64,000 nt of DNA, from the NCBI GenBank assembly GCA_937922925.1, contig CALAKU010000003.1:25969-89968 (forward strand), in the 5' to 3' direction. Position numbers and translations under genes: made by a program. How positions within the stretch are numbered: the stretch's first letter is position 1; the number at the start of each line of letters is the position of its first letter. This DNA is from an uncultured Arenicella sp. Its GTDB lineage: Bacteria; Pseudomonadota; Gammaproteobacteria; Arenicellales; Arenicellaceae. The notes beneath the pieces are model-generated. The model searched no databases and was not told where the DNA came from. It saw only the letters and a program-made list of their open reading frames with translations. Positions 39,301 through 47,652 of this stretch are shown here, in pieces.

Positions 39301-39988
39301 TACCCGCTTCCATGCGGTCGATTGCCACATCAAAACGACTCGCGGTAAGGCTGTTGTTTCTAACGGCCACATCCAAGAATTCAGGTTCACCACCGGGCAA
39401 ACCGTCGCCGCCAGGGAAGGTGTTGTTAACCGACTGAATCTGAGTAATCAGGCTTGGCGCAGCGGCAAATGCTGTATCAAAAGTGACTCGTTCAAAGCCT
39501 TGAGTCTCGCCATTCGCTAAGTCGCAATCGTCACAATTGGGGCCAAAAACTTGGCTATCGACAAACTCACAAGCGGATTCAAAGCGGACGTTGCCATTGC
39601 CACCGGCCAAAGGCACGTTGACAGTGCCATTTTCAATCGCCACGTAATCGAAAACGAAACCCGGGCTATTACGATCTTCGTTGCGCGGCTCCAAACACGT
39701 GGCTTCAAAACCTTCGTTATCGATGCTACGAATACGGATTGTACAGGGGTCGTCCGCAGTTCCGGCACCAAATTCGGGCGTCATGGCGAACACATTCGGC
39801 ACGGTGCCAGCTGCGAACGGTGAGGGAAAATCGATTCGTTGGAACGGCGTTACCGTGGTTGAATTGGGAATGGTAAATGGATCAATACTGGCCTGGCCAA
39901 CAATCAATCTAGAGTCTTGTGCCAAAACGAGAGAGGCATCAAGGCCAAAAAAGAAAACGCCCAAAGCGCAAATGAACTTTCTAAACAC
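36377..39988 (-). CDS. secreted gingipain-type cysteine peptidase (C25 family)
   Basis: Large exported protein, 1203 residues from the GTG at 39988, which has a strong ggggga site seven bases upstream; an ATG at 40012 is the other option. A Sec signal at the start ends near LVLAQ. Residues about 25-330 hold two similar beta domains with paired cysteines (SLITQIQSVNNT and the LDVAVRNN pattern). A segment with LRRLNVRWETSAETFHLGFHVW-like residues follows, then further beta domains. The C25 catalytic domain is C-terminal from about residue 845, with His1080 (FAGHGSDAAW) and Cys1114 (PLACYTTNYE). There is no type IX sorting domain; the catalytic domain ends the protein. Confidence 0.85.
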   Translation of the reverse strand: MFRKFICALGVFFFGLDASLVLAQDSRLIVGQASIDPFTIPNSTTVTPFQRIDFPSPFAAGTVPNVFAMTPEFGAGTADDPCTIRIRSIDNEGFEATCLEPRNEDRNSPGFVFDYVAIENGTVNVPLAGGNGNVRFESACEFVDSQVFGPNCDDCDLANGETQGFERVTFDTAFAAAPSLITQIQSVNNTFPGGDGLPGGEPEFLDVAVRNNSLTASRFDVAIDRMEAGNGLLNNGENICYLAVERGGCQELDLSSLNGPSSVFFQSVFGDDVLGHDNPVAAGSGASFAPNCFTSTPVSVAKQRSRRGNNGGFLRRVDITAAGTTFVYDEDRVSDNERSHIREEISVLAFSSTFTTPVTLNFVRFDQQRRRLNVRWETSAETFHLGFHVWGETSDGWQQLNRRLIPAQGGDSNEKREYQTNFRLSREQANSISRFGLSTIDNSSHEEFYGPFETGIDYGEQSTGEAIDWQATRDQFEDTMRAKGYVEHRGRWVRSSAARRARIDARNLGLNRSLLNLQFDQAGVHRVDASRLLAELPAWNKLDWSRVAVTLNGEAVARYIDSTDDKLSSDDSLYFYVRKPSGRDQVYLDHYNYQIRIDRRLALDAGVHNGSEFDAELDGVQTLGIIQTTLTTDKAYSASIKGDDPWFDARLLAFSQPARADFALQFDHAIEVDQPFELEFSLFGGIDIPGEGDDHHAQVWVNEQLVADIRFDGLEQYSRRIEIPGGVLNGVSDTVSVVVPGDTGFIADLILVDRIDAFAKTNIIETRPLRFQAFAQTQNIVKLDGNAQSDVFAHTENGAFRPIDFKALAQGQIAFAGLPVIGGLAYSVGDIEQWPQPSEIKAESISQLHASGADYWIIAHPQFMNTDLQRFAELKREQGHTVSLVNWLDLVSAYGFGNNTPSALDRFLTRANTNQTIKHALIVGGHTYDYLGVIDAEVVNFIPTHYRPVSVFNFSPTDNQFADLDGDNKPEFAIGRWPVRSAEDLSAIVSKTEVWHQNRAQTQYQNALLIAQQPDNRGLQFDDQIRAYVGNHLQQDSEFDQIKEVYLEELFGEGLSIADAQAQIVDTINQGAELISFAGHGSDAAWSFDSIVDTDLVQSLSNAQTPAMVMPLACYTTNYESLSVNTLAHQWLFAGTQGAAAIHGAMVLGQYRENAVFAQRYLRQTEASPTVGEAILNAKSQMSPANQMLDNWALLGDPALPLR

Positions 39989-40306
39989 AATCAATTCCCC
40001 CAAAGAATTCATCGACTAAACCTATGAATTTAATAAGCATTTTCGCTTGAAATCTAAACTCACCTATCACTAGTTTATGCCAAGAAGTTACAGACTTGTG
40101 TAAACAAAGGTATCTTTTTAGATGACCAAATGATCAACGGCTGCTCAGCCCCTATTAATGGTCAAATCTTGTTCATCAAGAACTTAAAACTGGATTGATC
40201 GTCACTCTCAAGCCCGACCCTTAGGCCCAACCTTATTTGGTCAGCTACTCAATCGACTCTTATAGGCCTATATGCAAGACCGTATACAGAATTACGCCGT
40301 ATCAAT
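39989..40306. other. 318-base spacer between C25 peptidase and BASS transporter genes
   Basis: AT-rich region upstream of the peptidase gene and downstream of the transporter gene. A 12-base imperfect direct repeat (agcccgaccctt / aggcccaacctt) lies near 40208-40232. No terminator or gene is clear. Confidence 0.5.
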
Positions 40307-41179
40307 CTATTTTTCTGCCAACTCGCGGTGCCTATTTTTTGACAACCAGGCCGGGATAATGGCGCCCAAGTACATCACAACGCCATACACACTCGCGGTA
40401 ACGGCCAAATCTTGACGAGCGAGAAAAACGGTTGCGATGGTCATGGCGACGGTTGCATTTTGCATACCGACTTCGATACTCAAGGTAATTGCGTCACGCT
40501 GCCCAAGTTTGAATAAATAACCCAGAGTTAAGCCGAGCAAAACGGCTGCGATATTCAGAGAGAGCGATGCGCCGGCAACCTGGCCAAAAGACGTCACAAA
40601 AGTCGCCCAGTTTTGGCTAAGGATGACGATGATTAAAACAATCATGAAAACGCCAGAGAATCGTCTAAAAAACACCTCAGACTTGACCGCGATACCCTCA
40701 AAAAAGTGGCGCACCACTAAGCCAAGTAGCACTGGAAGCAATGTTATTATGATCAACCCAATTGTGGTTTCAAACAGCGAGAACGACCCCGACGCAGCGC
40801 CACTAAAGTGGGCCATTGACCAAGCAATAATCAGAGGCGTGGTAAACACGCAAATCAAGGTCGCGATCGCAGTTAGCGAGACAGACAGGGCTAGATTTGC
40901 TCTACATACCTGAGAGATAATATTTGAAGTCGTTCCGCCCGGGCAAGCAGCGAGAATCATAAGCCCAATCGCTAGGGATTCGTCCAAATTGAAAAGCCTG
41001 ACCACGCAATAGGCTAAGACTGGCAATAGCAGTATTTGGCCAAGCAAACCAGCCAGCACCGGTGTAGGAGTCTTAAACAAACGCGAAAAATCGCGAAACG
41101 TAAGGCTTAGCCCCATTCCAAACATAATCACTGCCAAAGTTACCGGCAGTAGTACGTCGATTAAAAATGATGGCTCCAT
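40307..41179 (-). CDS. bile acid:sodium symporter family (BASS) transporter
   Basis: 290-residue inner-membrane protein with about ten helices. Family marks are VIMFGMGLSLTFRDF in the first helix pair, the crossing region LAACPGGTTSNIISQVCRANLALSVSLT, and ISIEVGMQNATVAMTIATVFL-like sequence near the end, which together hold the two sodium sites. Bacterial members carry small organic acids such as pantoate, keto acids or unknown compounds; the substrate here is not deducible. Confidence 0.9.
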   Translation of the reverse strand: MEPSFLIDVLLPVTLAVIMFGMGLSLTFRDFSRLFKTPTPVLAGLLGQILLLPVLAYCVVRLFNLDESLAIGLMILAACPGGTTSNIISQVCRANLALSVSLTAIATLICVFTTPLIIAWSMAHFSGAASGSFSLFETTIGLIIITLLPVLLGLVVRHFFEGIAVKSEVFFRRFSGVFMIVLIIVILSQNWATFVTSFGQVAGASLSLNIAAVLLGLTLGYLFKLGQRDAITLSIEVGMQNATVAMTIATVFLARQDLAVTASVYGVVMYLGAIIPAWLSKNRHRELAEK

Positions 41180-41366
41180 GGCTCACTGATCCAAATGATT
41201 TTAAATTTGGAGCAAGATTGCCATGCACAATGCCTTACGACAATCGATTCTTGGTCATCACGTGGGCCCTTAAGCGAATAGTCCCTCGACTATTTGCAAC
41301 GTTCACCGTGTTTTTAGCTGCCTTGATTACACTGTTGGTTTAGACGATCGCTACTCTAGATAACAA

Positions 41367-41627
41367 ATGAAAACAACGAAGCCATTGGCCGAGGCCGACG
41401 TGTCTCGGATAGTTGAGATGGCATGGGAAGATCGCACGCCCTTCGATGCAATTGAAGATGATTACGGTTTGAGTGAAGCCGAGGTAATTAAATTGATGCG
41501 CCTAAACATGAAGCCGTCTTCGTTTCGGCTTTGGCGCGCTCGCGTTAGCGCTCGGGCGACCAAGCATCGAGCCAAACGCCAATTTACGGTGGGCCGTGCC
41601 TATTGCCCCAGCCAATACAAGAGGTAA
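41367..41627 (+). CDS. TIGR03643 (DUF2805) family protein
   Basis: 86 residues, basic. It starts with an acidic helix-turn-helix-like segment (VSRIVEMAWEDRTPFDAIEDDYGLSEAEVIKLMR) and continues MKPSSFRLWRARVSARATKHRAKR, which is the TIGR03643 signature. The fold suggests a nucleic-acid-binding role. In many genomes this family lies close to photolyase and cryptochrome genes, and here it is 6 kb from a photolyase run and next to the nuclease Cho; the functional link is inference. It converges on Cho with 13 bases between. Confidence 0.85.
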   Translation: MKTTKPLAEADVSRIVEMAWEDRTPFDAIEDDYGLSEAEVIKLMRLNMKPSSFRLWRARVSARATKHRAKRQFTVGRAYCPSQYKR

Positions 41628-41640
41628 TGCAAACGCTGGC

Positions 41641-42525
41641 TCAACTCAGGGATAAATCAACAATTTCGATATCGGCGGGCCTACGCTTTAAAAAACTGAG
41701 CACGATTTTATAGCTATCGCGATCTAAAATATGGCTTGGCGTCGCGCTGAGCCAATCTTTGAATTTGTCTGCGCCCTGATTGCCTTCCTTACTATTGCAT
41801 TGCCCTGATTTTTGATTGATTTCTTGGCGATCAAATACGCCGAGAAAACGCCATCCATTGAACACGTTCATATCGTCTGGGGCGCTGTCTTCAATTACCC
41901 CAATGGCGCCGCAGTAAGGCCAACCGTCAAGCGCCTTTGTTTGCATGGCATTCTCAAAACGTTGGTTATGTGAACTCAGCGTCTCTTGTGCGACGCAAGC
42001 TCCGCGGCACTGTTTCAATTGATACGCAAAGCAACTAATCCCACTTTGCTCTAAGCCAAGCACTTTGGCGCATAACTCATTCGATTTAATCAGGCTTCTG
42101 AGCGAAGTATGCGCGTGGCGCATGTTGCGATACGAGCCATATTGCTTGTGATCATTGGGCGGCCACACTTCTGGCACCAATTTGGGCCTAAGGGCGCTAC
42201 CATGTCGCTCTATGCTCCACGTTAAAAATTTAGAGCGGCGACGCAGGCGGCGATTATAGATCGGCTGCAAACGCTTGATCTCGGCGCTTTCCAACAATAA
42301 GGCACTGAGCTCGCCAGGCGTGATTTCAGCAACGATTTTCTTGGTATAACGCGCCAATTTAGCCTCTTTGGCGTCGCGCTTGGCCGCTGAAAAATGGCTC
42401 TGGACTCGCTTCTTGATATTAATACTCTTACCTACATAGATCACATCACCAGCGCCATCATAAAAATAATAAACACCGGTTTGCGTCGGCAAATCTTGAA
42501 CTAAATAGGCGTTGCCGTGGGTCAT
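41641..42525 (-). CDS. cho: excinuclease Cho (UvrC-like GIY-YIG endonuclease)
   Basis: Makes the 3' incision during nucleotide excision repair, able to act where UvrC cannot. 294 residues. The GIY-YIG domain is at the start: GVYYFYDGAGDVIYVGKSINIKKRVQSHF, with the catalytic Glu in LLLESAEIKRLQPIYNRR. A cysteine group CX12CX7CX3C (from NELCAKV through CFAYQLKQCRGAC) resembles the iron-sulfur site of UvrC. It lacks the UvrC C-terminal RNase H and HhH parts, as Cho does. It sits between TIGR03643 and a LysR gene. Confidence 0.9.
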   Translation of the reverse strand: MTHGNAYLVQDLPTQTGVYYFYDGAGDVIYVGKSINIKKRVQSHFSAAKRDAKEAKLARYTKKIVAEITPGELSALLLESAEIKRLQPIYNRRLRRRSKFLTWSIERHGSALRPKLVPEVWPPNDHKQYGSYRNMRHAHTSLRSLIKSNELCAKVLGLEQSGISCFAYQLKQCRGACVAQETLSSHNQRFENAMQTKALDGWPYCGAIGVIEDSAPDDMNVFNGWRFLGVFDRQEINQKSGQCNSKEGNQGADKFKDWLSATPSHILDRDSYKIVLSFLKRRPADIEIVDLSLS

Positions 42526-42595
42526 TACGAGGCTATATTAGTGAGGGGTTTCGAGTATGCTAGCGGTTTAGGATTTGTTAGCGAGCGGTCATTAT

Positions 42596-42631
42596 TGCTT
42601 AAGCTTGAGGCAGTGCTTAAGCTTGAGGCAG
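42596..42631 (-). repeat. 18-bp tandem duplication over a stop codon
   Basis: Copies at 42596-42613 and 42614-42631 share tgcttaagcttgaggcag exactly. The right copy encodes the last codons (LPQA and stop) of the LysR gene on the minus strand; the left copy repeats them, including a second stop, just beyond. Confidence 0.9.
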
Positions 42632-43480
42632 CAGTTGGCAAAACGCTTTAGCCGCATTGGATAAACTGCGGCGTTGATGCAGTACAAGCCCCAACGTTCG
42701 ATACAGGCTTTTGCCTATCGGGATGTCAACAAGTTCGTCATCTAGCATGGTTTTCGGCAATAGGCTCCAACCCAAACCGGCACTGCTTAGCATTTTGAGC
42801 GTTTCAAGATTGTTGGTTTGCATCTGTACCTGCAATTGACAGTTTGCTCGATCAAATTCCCGGCGCATAATTTTATGAGTTTCAGTGTCAGCGCTAGGTA
42901 AAACACAAGGGTACTGGCTCAAGGTGGCGATGCTCATCTTTTTGCTTTTTGCCAATTGGTGGTCTTGGCTACACACGACAATTAATTCGTCTTGCCAAAC
43001 AGGCTGGCTGCGCAAGTGAGTCGGCATTTGAGTTGGCAAGGTAATCAGTGCAAATTCAATATCACCTGCCTCGACCGCATGAAAAGCCTTGTCTGAATCT
43101 TGAAAACGTAAATCCAAGGTCACTTCTGGGAAGCGCTGATTAAAGGCTTTTAGAATCGGCGGTAAGCGATATAAGCCAACGTGATGGGCAATGGCGATCG
43201 AGAGGGTTCCGGAAATATCCGAACTCAGGTTCGACGCATAGCGCTGAAGGTCTTCAGCTTGCCTGACTAAGTCCTGCGCTTTGCCCAATAATTGCTTGCC
43301 ATTTTCGGTCAAGCTAATTTGCCTTGAGACTCGATTGAACAAGCTGGTTCCGAGCTCTTCTTCCAAAGCAGCAACCCGTTTTGATACGGCGGGCTGAGTT
43401 AAATACAAATGCTCAGACGCGACCGAAAAAGACTGATAGCGAGCCACCGCGATAAACGCTTTAAGAGCTGAAATATCCAT
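42617..43480 (-). CDS. LysR-family transcriptional regulator
   Basis: 287 residues. The DNA-binding domain is at the start (SALKAFIAVARYQSFSVASEHLYLTQPAVSKRVAALEEELGTSLF), followed by an effector domain with ISGTLSIAIAHHVGLYRLPPIL. It is divergent from leuC with 116 bases between, and an inverted repeat sits in that gap. Similar LysR genes next to leuC in related bacteria suggest control of the leucine or isoleucine genes, with autoregulation. The inducer is unknown. Confidence 0.88.
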   Translation of the reverse strand: MDISALKAFIAVARYQSFSVASEHLYLTQPAVSKRVAALEEELGTSLFNRVSRQISLTENGKQLLGKAQDLVRQAEDLQRYASNLSSDISGTLSIAIAHHVGLYRLPPILKAFNQRFPEVTLDLRFQDSDKAFHAVEAGDIEFALITLPTQMPTHLRSQPVWQDELIVVCSQDHQLAKSKKMSIATLSQYPCVLPSADTETHKIMRREFDRANCQLQVQMQTNNLETLKMLSSAGLGWSLLPKTMLDDELVDIPIGKSLYRTLGLVLHQRRSLSNAAKAFCQLLPQA

Positions 43481-43510
43481 AAACTAGATGCATAAAGTAT
43501 TCCAAAATAG

Positions 43511-43536
43511 AATTCATATTATAAAAACAATGAATT
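43511..43536. promoter_or_regulatory. candidate LysR operator between regulator and leuC
   Basis: Perfect inverted repeat, arms aattcat and atgaatt with 12 bases between. It lies in the divergent gap 60 bases before leuC and 31 after the LysR start, the expected place for a LysR recognition site. Binding is inferred. Confidence 0.55.
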
Positions 43537-43596
43537 TCTCTAATCAATCAGCTTTGCTATAGTTATTAGCATAAACGCCACAGTTAGGAGTAATTC

Positions 43597-45003
43597 ATGG
43601 CTAAAACCATGTACGAAAAAATTTGGGATACGCACTTTGTGCACCAAGAACCCGGCCAAGCACCATTAATGTATGTAGATCGTCATTTGATGCACGAAGT
43701 GACGTCACCGCAAGCATTTGAAGGCTTGAAAATTGCCAATCGCCCTATTCGCAACAGACACAGCATCTTGGCGACCTTAGATCATTGTGTGCCGACTAAA
43801 CTGGCCGATCGAATCAATTTGCCAGACCCAATTGGTGCGAAACAAGTGGCAACGATGGTCAATAATTGCGAAGAGCATGGCTTAGTGCTTTACGATATGC
43901 AAAGCAAGAACAACGGTATTATTCATGTTGTGGTTCCGGAGCACGGCTTCGTTCATCCTGGTATGACGACGGTTTGTGGCGATTCGCACACGGCAACCCA
44001 TGGTGCTTTTGGCGCCTTGGCCTTTGGCATTGGAACCTCCGAAGTTGAACACGTGATGGCAACCCAGTGTCTACCGCAATCAAAGTCCAAGACCATGCTG
44101 GTTCGAGTCAACGGTAGTTTATCCAAATACTCTACCGCCAAAGACATTGCCTTAGCCATTATTGGCCAAATCGGCACTGCCGGTGGCAATGGTTACGTCA
44201 TTGAATATGCGGGCGAGGCGATCGAAGCCCTGTCAATGCAAGGCCGTATGACCTTGTGCAACATGGCTATTGAGTCTGGTGCGCGAGCAGGTTTGGTTGC
44301 TCCAGATGAAAAAACCTATGCTTTCCTTGAAGGCAAAGAGTTTGCTCCCAAAGGCGAACAATGGGATCAAGCACTCGCCTACTGGAAAACCTTGCCTAGC
44401 GATGCCGACGCACAATTCGATCGAGTCATTGAATTGCGGGCCGAAGACATTGCACCGCAAGTTACTTGGGGCACTTCGCCTGAGCAAGTCATTCCGGTCG
44501 ACAAAACCGTACCCGCTCCCTCGGATTTCGAGCAAGAAGGTAAACAACTAGCCTGTGCCAGCGCGCTTGAGTACATGGGGCTAGAGGCCGGTACCAAGTT
44601 GACCGATATTGATGTCGACTACGTGTTTTTAGGTTCGTGCACGAACTCACGTATCGAAGATTTCAGAGCCGCGGCGGAAGTCGCCAAAGGCACCAGCGTG
44701 CCTGAACGCGTGACGGCGATCGCTGTACCCGGTTCATATCAAGTAAAAGAGCAAGCCGAAAGCGAGGGCTTGGACAAAATTTTTATTAACGCCGGATGGG
44801 AATGGCGTGAACCTGGATGCTCTATGTGCCTTGCCATGAATGGTGATCAACTCAAACCAGGCCAACGATGTGCGTCTACATCCAATCGAAACTTCGAGGG
44901 CCGACAAGGCAAAGGGGGGCGAACGCATTTATTGTCGCCTGCCATGGCCGCTGCCACCGCCGCCGCTGGTCGATTTGTAGACATCCGAGAATTAGAGGCT
45001 TAA
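43597..45003 (+). CDS. leuC: 3-isopropylmalate dehydratase large subunit
   Basis: Large subunit of the iron-sulfur isomerase acting on 2-isopropylmalate and, in the pyruvate route, on citramalate. 468 residues, normal length. Fe-S cysteine ligands are in [14 protein letters not shown] and [40 protein letters not shown] and the substrate motif [19 protein letters not shown] are present. A clear taggag ribosome binding site precedes the ATG. leuD follows after two bases; leuB is not present. Confidence 0.97.
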   Translation: MAKTMYEKIWDTHFVHQEPGQAPLMYVDRHLMHEVTSPQAFEGLKIANRPIRNRHSILATLDHCVPTKLADRINLPDPIGAKQVATMVNNCEEHGLVLYDMQSKNNGIIHVVVPEHGFVHPGMTTVCGDSHTATHGAFGALAFGIGTSEVEHVMATQCLPQSKSKTMLVRVNGSLSKYSTAKDIALAIIGQIGTAGGNGYVIEYAGEAIEALSMQGRMTLCNMAIESGARAGLVAPDEKTYAFLEGKEFAPKGEQWDQALAYWKTLPSDADAQFDRVIELRAEDIAPQVTWGTSPEQVIPVDKTVPAPSDFEQEGKQLACASALEYMGLEAGTKLTDIDVDYVFLGSCTNSRIEDFRAAAEVAKGTSVPERVTAIAVPGSYQVKEQAESEGLDKIFINAGWEWREPGCSMCLAMNGDQLKPGQRCASTSNRNFEGRQGKGGRTHLLSPAMAAATAAAGRFVDIRELEA

Positions 45004-45005
45004 TC

Positions 45006-45623
45006 ATGGAAAAATATGTAAAACATACGAGTGTTGCGGCCCTAATGAATCGCAGCAATGTCGATACCGATCAAATCATTGCCAAGCAGTTTTTAAAGAA
45101 GGTAGAACGCACCGGTTTTGGCGTGCATCTATTTCATGATTGGCGTTATCTTGACGATGCGGGCACGCAGAGCAACCCCGACTTCGAACTGAATAAACCG
45201 GTATTCGCGGGCGCTAAAATTTTAGTGACTGGTGATAACTTTGGTTGCGGCTCATCGCGCGAGCACGCACCATGGGCTATTGCTGATTACGGTTTCAGTG
45301 CCATTATCTCAACCAGCTTTGCCGATATTTTTTATAACAACTGCTTTAAAAATGGGATTTTGCCAATCGTGGTTAGCACCGACGAGTTAAAGTCGTTGAT
45401 GGCTGAAATTGAGGCTAACGAAGGCGTCGCCTTTACGGTTGATTTAGAAAATCAATCGGTCAGCACACCGGGCGGAATCAATATTGAATTTGAAATCGAC
45501 GGGTTTCGTAAGCGCAATCTCTTAGAGGGTTTAGACGACATTGGATTGACCTTGCAACACACTGACAAAATTGACGTTTATGAGAAAAAGCACCAACAAC
45601 AATTTCCGTGGTTGTGGGCCTAA
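45006..45623 (+). CDS. leuD: 3-isopropylmalate dehydratase small subunit
   Basis: Pairs with LeuC to carry the swivelling substrate domain. 205 residues from the ATG at 45006, which has gagg before it and follows the leuC stop by two bases. [14 protein letters not shown] opens the protein and [16 protein letters not shown] holds the substrate contacts; [17 protein letters not shown] follows. The usual terminator hairpin comes 35 bases after the stop, so leuCD may end here before the next gene. Confidence 0.97.
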   Translation: MEKYVKHTSVAALMNRSNVDTDQIIAKQFLKKVERTGFGVHLFHDWRYLDDAGTQSNPDFELNKPVFAGAKILVTGDNFGCGSSREHAPWAIADYGFSAIISTSFADIFYNNCFKNGILPIVVSTDELKSLMAEIEANEGVAFTVDLENQSVSTPGGINIEFEIDGFRKRNLLEGLDDIGLTLQHTDKIDVYEKKHQQQFPWLWA

Positions 45624-45657
45624 GGTTTAGCCAAGGTCGAGATTTTAAATCACTCTT

Positions 45658-45684
45658 AAAGGGCAGCTTAGGCTGCCCTTTTAT
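45658..45684 (+). terminator. rho-independent terminator after leuD
   Basis: Ten-base arms (aaagggcagc and gctgcccttt) around a four-base loop, followed by T residues. Confidence 0.85.
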
Positions 45685-45745
45685 ATTATCGACGCTTGAT
45701 TAGATAGCATTCGCACGGCCATCACACCGTTTCTTTCTAGACCTT

Positions 45746-45793
45746 AGTTCAAAACAAAGTTCAAAACAAAAATTCCAAACAAAAGTTCAAAAC
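45746..45793 (+). repeat. 12-bp repeat tract upstream of the citramalate synthase gene
   Basis: The unit agttcaaaacaa occurs twice in tandem (45746-45757 and 45758-45769); a degenerate copy and a shortened copy (agttcaaaac, 45784-45793) follow. Confidence 0.8.
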
Positions 45794-45954
45794 GTAAACC
45801 GCTTTTTTACCTTACTAAAAGATTGATGAGTAAAAACCGTTTATTCACCAATACAAAGCTTATATAGTGCGCCTAATGTATTTCAATGATGTCTCATCTA
45901 GATACCCTTGCTAGGTGCCGCGCGATAAATTCACCGAGACCCAAGCTTCAAGCC

Positions 45955-47481
45955 ATGATTTCTAATACCACCATTACCTTAATGGACACCACTTTGCGCG
46001 ATGGCGAGCAAACGCAAGGAGTCTCATTCGCTCCTGCCGAAAAATTGAGCCTTGCACAGGCGTTATTGGGCCGGCTTGGTGTGGATCGTATTGAAGTCGC
46101 TTCTGCAGGAGTTTCTGAAGGAGAACAAGATGCGGTGCGTCAGATAAACCAATGGGCGCAACAAAATGGCTTTGCGGATCGCGTTGAAGTGCTGGGTTTT
46201 GTGGATGTAAATCGCTCGGTGGATTGGATAAAAAATGCCGGCGGCCGCGTCATCAACCTATTGGCAAAAGGCAGTTTAAAGCATTGCCAAACACAACTTC
46301 GCCAAACCCCGGAACAACACTTCGAACGGATTATTCAAACCATTGACTATGCCCAAGACCAGCAGATATCTGTGAATATCTATCTTGAGGATTGGTCTAA
46401 TGGCTACGCCGATTCGCCCGACTATGTTTACCAAATGCTGGAAGCGCTCAGCGATCAGCCTATCAATCATTTCATGTTGCCCGACACGCTTGGAGTGATG
46501 TCACCGGATGAAGTGTATAAAGCCATCAATGATATGGTGACGCGCTTCCCCCACTTGCAGTTTGATTTCCATCCGCATAACGATTATGGCCTTGCGACGG
46601 CGAACGTGATGGCCGCGGTTGATGCCGGTATTAGCGCCATTCATTGCACCATTAATTGCCTAGGCGAACGAGCTGGTAATGCATCACTGGCCGAAGTGGC
46701 CGTCGTGCTGCGCGACAAAATGAGCATCGACCTAAACATTGATGAACGCTATATCGTCGACGTCAGTCAAATGGTGGAAAGTTTCTCAGGAAAATTCGTC
46801 GCCTCTAATGCGCCCATTCTGGGCACCGACGTGTTTACCCAAACCGCAGGCATTCATGCCGATGGCGACAAGAAAGGCAATTTGTATGTCACGAAATTGT
46901 CGCCCGAAAGGTTTGCTCGCAAGCGTACCTACGCCTTAGGCAAGCTTGCCGGCAAAGCGTCGCTAGACCAAAACCTTGACGCATTGGGAATCTCGCTCAG
47001 TGACGAAGACAAAAAGCGCGTGTTATCAAAGGTCATCGAATTAGGCGATTCCAAACAAGTCATCACACCAGAAGACCTACCATTTATTATCGCCGATGTG
47101 TTGGAAAGTAACGATCAGCAAAGGTTGTCTTTGATTGCCTGTAAAACGTTCAGCGAACTCAGCGGTAAGTCTGAGGTGGAGCTTACCTTACGCCTTGATC
47201 AGGTCGACCATACAGCCAGTGGCCAAGGCAATGGCGCGTTCGATGCGTTTACCAAAGCTTTGGACACCATATTAGATGAACATACGCAGATCAAACGACC
47301 TACTTTGATCGACTATGAGATTCATATCCCCAAAGGCGGAAAAACCGCCGCCCTTACTGAGGCGGCCATTACCTGGGAGCTTGAAAATCATCGAAAGATC
47401 ACCACCAGAGGCGTAAACGCGAATCAGGTTTTTGCCGCTATCCAGGCCACCATCAAAATGATCAACTTAGTGCTGAGCTAG
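45955..47481 (+). CDS. cimA: (R)-citramalate synthase, Leptospira type
   Basis: Condenses pyruvate with acetyl-CoA to citramalate, the first step of the threonine-independent route to isoleucine; LeuC and LeuD then act on its product. 508 residues from the ATG at 45955 (frame open to 45886). The TIM barrel starts LMDTTLRDGEQTQGVSF, then LLAKGSL, NIYLEDWSNGYADSPDYV, DFHPHNDYGLA, DVFTQTAGIHADGDKKGNLY, TYALGKLAGKAS and VITPEDLPFIIADV, and a regulatory domain ends it. These segments agree closely with Leptospira CimA, including the Leu and Tyr residues reported to shape the pyruvate pocket. 2-isopropylmalate synthase remains the alternative. Confidence 0.82.
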   Translation: MISNTTITLMDTTLRDGEQTQGVSFAPAEKLSLAQALLGRLGVDRIEVASAGVSEGEQDAVRQINQWAQQNGFADRVEVLGFVDVNRSVDWIKNAGGRVINLLAKGSLKHCQTQLRQTPEQHFERIIQTIDYAQDQQISVNIYLEDWSNGYADSPDYVYQMLEALSDQPINHFMLPDTLGVMSPDEVYKAINDMVTRFPHLQFDFHPHNDYGLATANVMAAVDAGISAIHCTINCLGERAGNASLAEVAVVLRDKMSIDLNIDERYIVDVSQMVESFSGKFVASNAPILGTDVFTQTAGIHADGDKKGNLYVTKLSPERFARKRTYALGKLAGKASLDQNLDALGISLSDEDKKRVLSKVIELGDSKQVITPEDLPFIIADVLESNDQQRLSLIACKTFSELSGKSEVELTLRLDQVDHTASGQGNGAFDAFTKALDTILDEHTQIKRPTLIDYEIHIPKGGKTAALTEAAITWELENHRKITTRGVNANQVFAAIQATIKMINLVLS

Positions 47482-47652
47482 AAGCGTCTATCAACCCGTA
47501 TTAGCATTGACGATTTCGGTAATTTGAGTCTGATTCGACCTTTCGAAATCGAATCAGCTCGAGGCAATGCAGCTCGCATTCGGCTCAACGTCGGCAGGTA
47601 GCCAACCCTCAGTTTCACTCAGCGTTCTAAGCAAGATTGATAAAGTCTTGCT

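Larger units (their letters stand above)
45624..45954. other. 331-base spacer between leuD and the citramalate synthase gene
   Basis: Contains the leuD terminator, a 12-base repeat tract and an AT-rich stretch that probably carries the promoter of the synthase gene (a TATATAGT-like sequence near 45860). No leader peptide or riboswitch was recognised. Confidence 0.6.

Noticed and set aside
36377..39988. Type IX secretion substrate
   Set aside because: No C-terminal sorting domain; the catalytic domain ends the protein.
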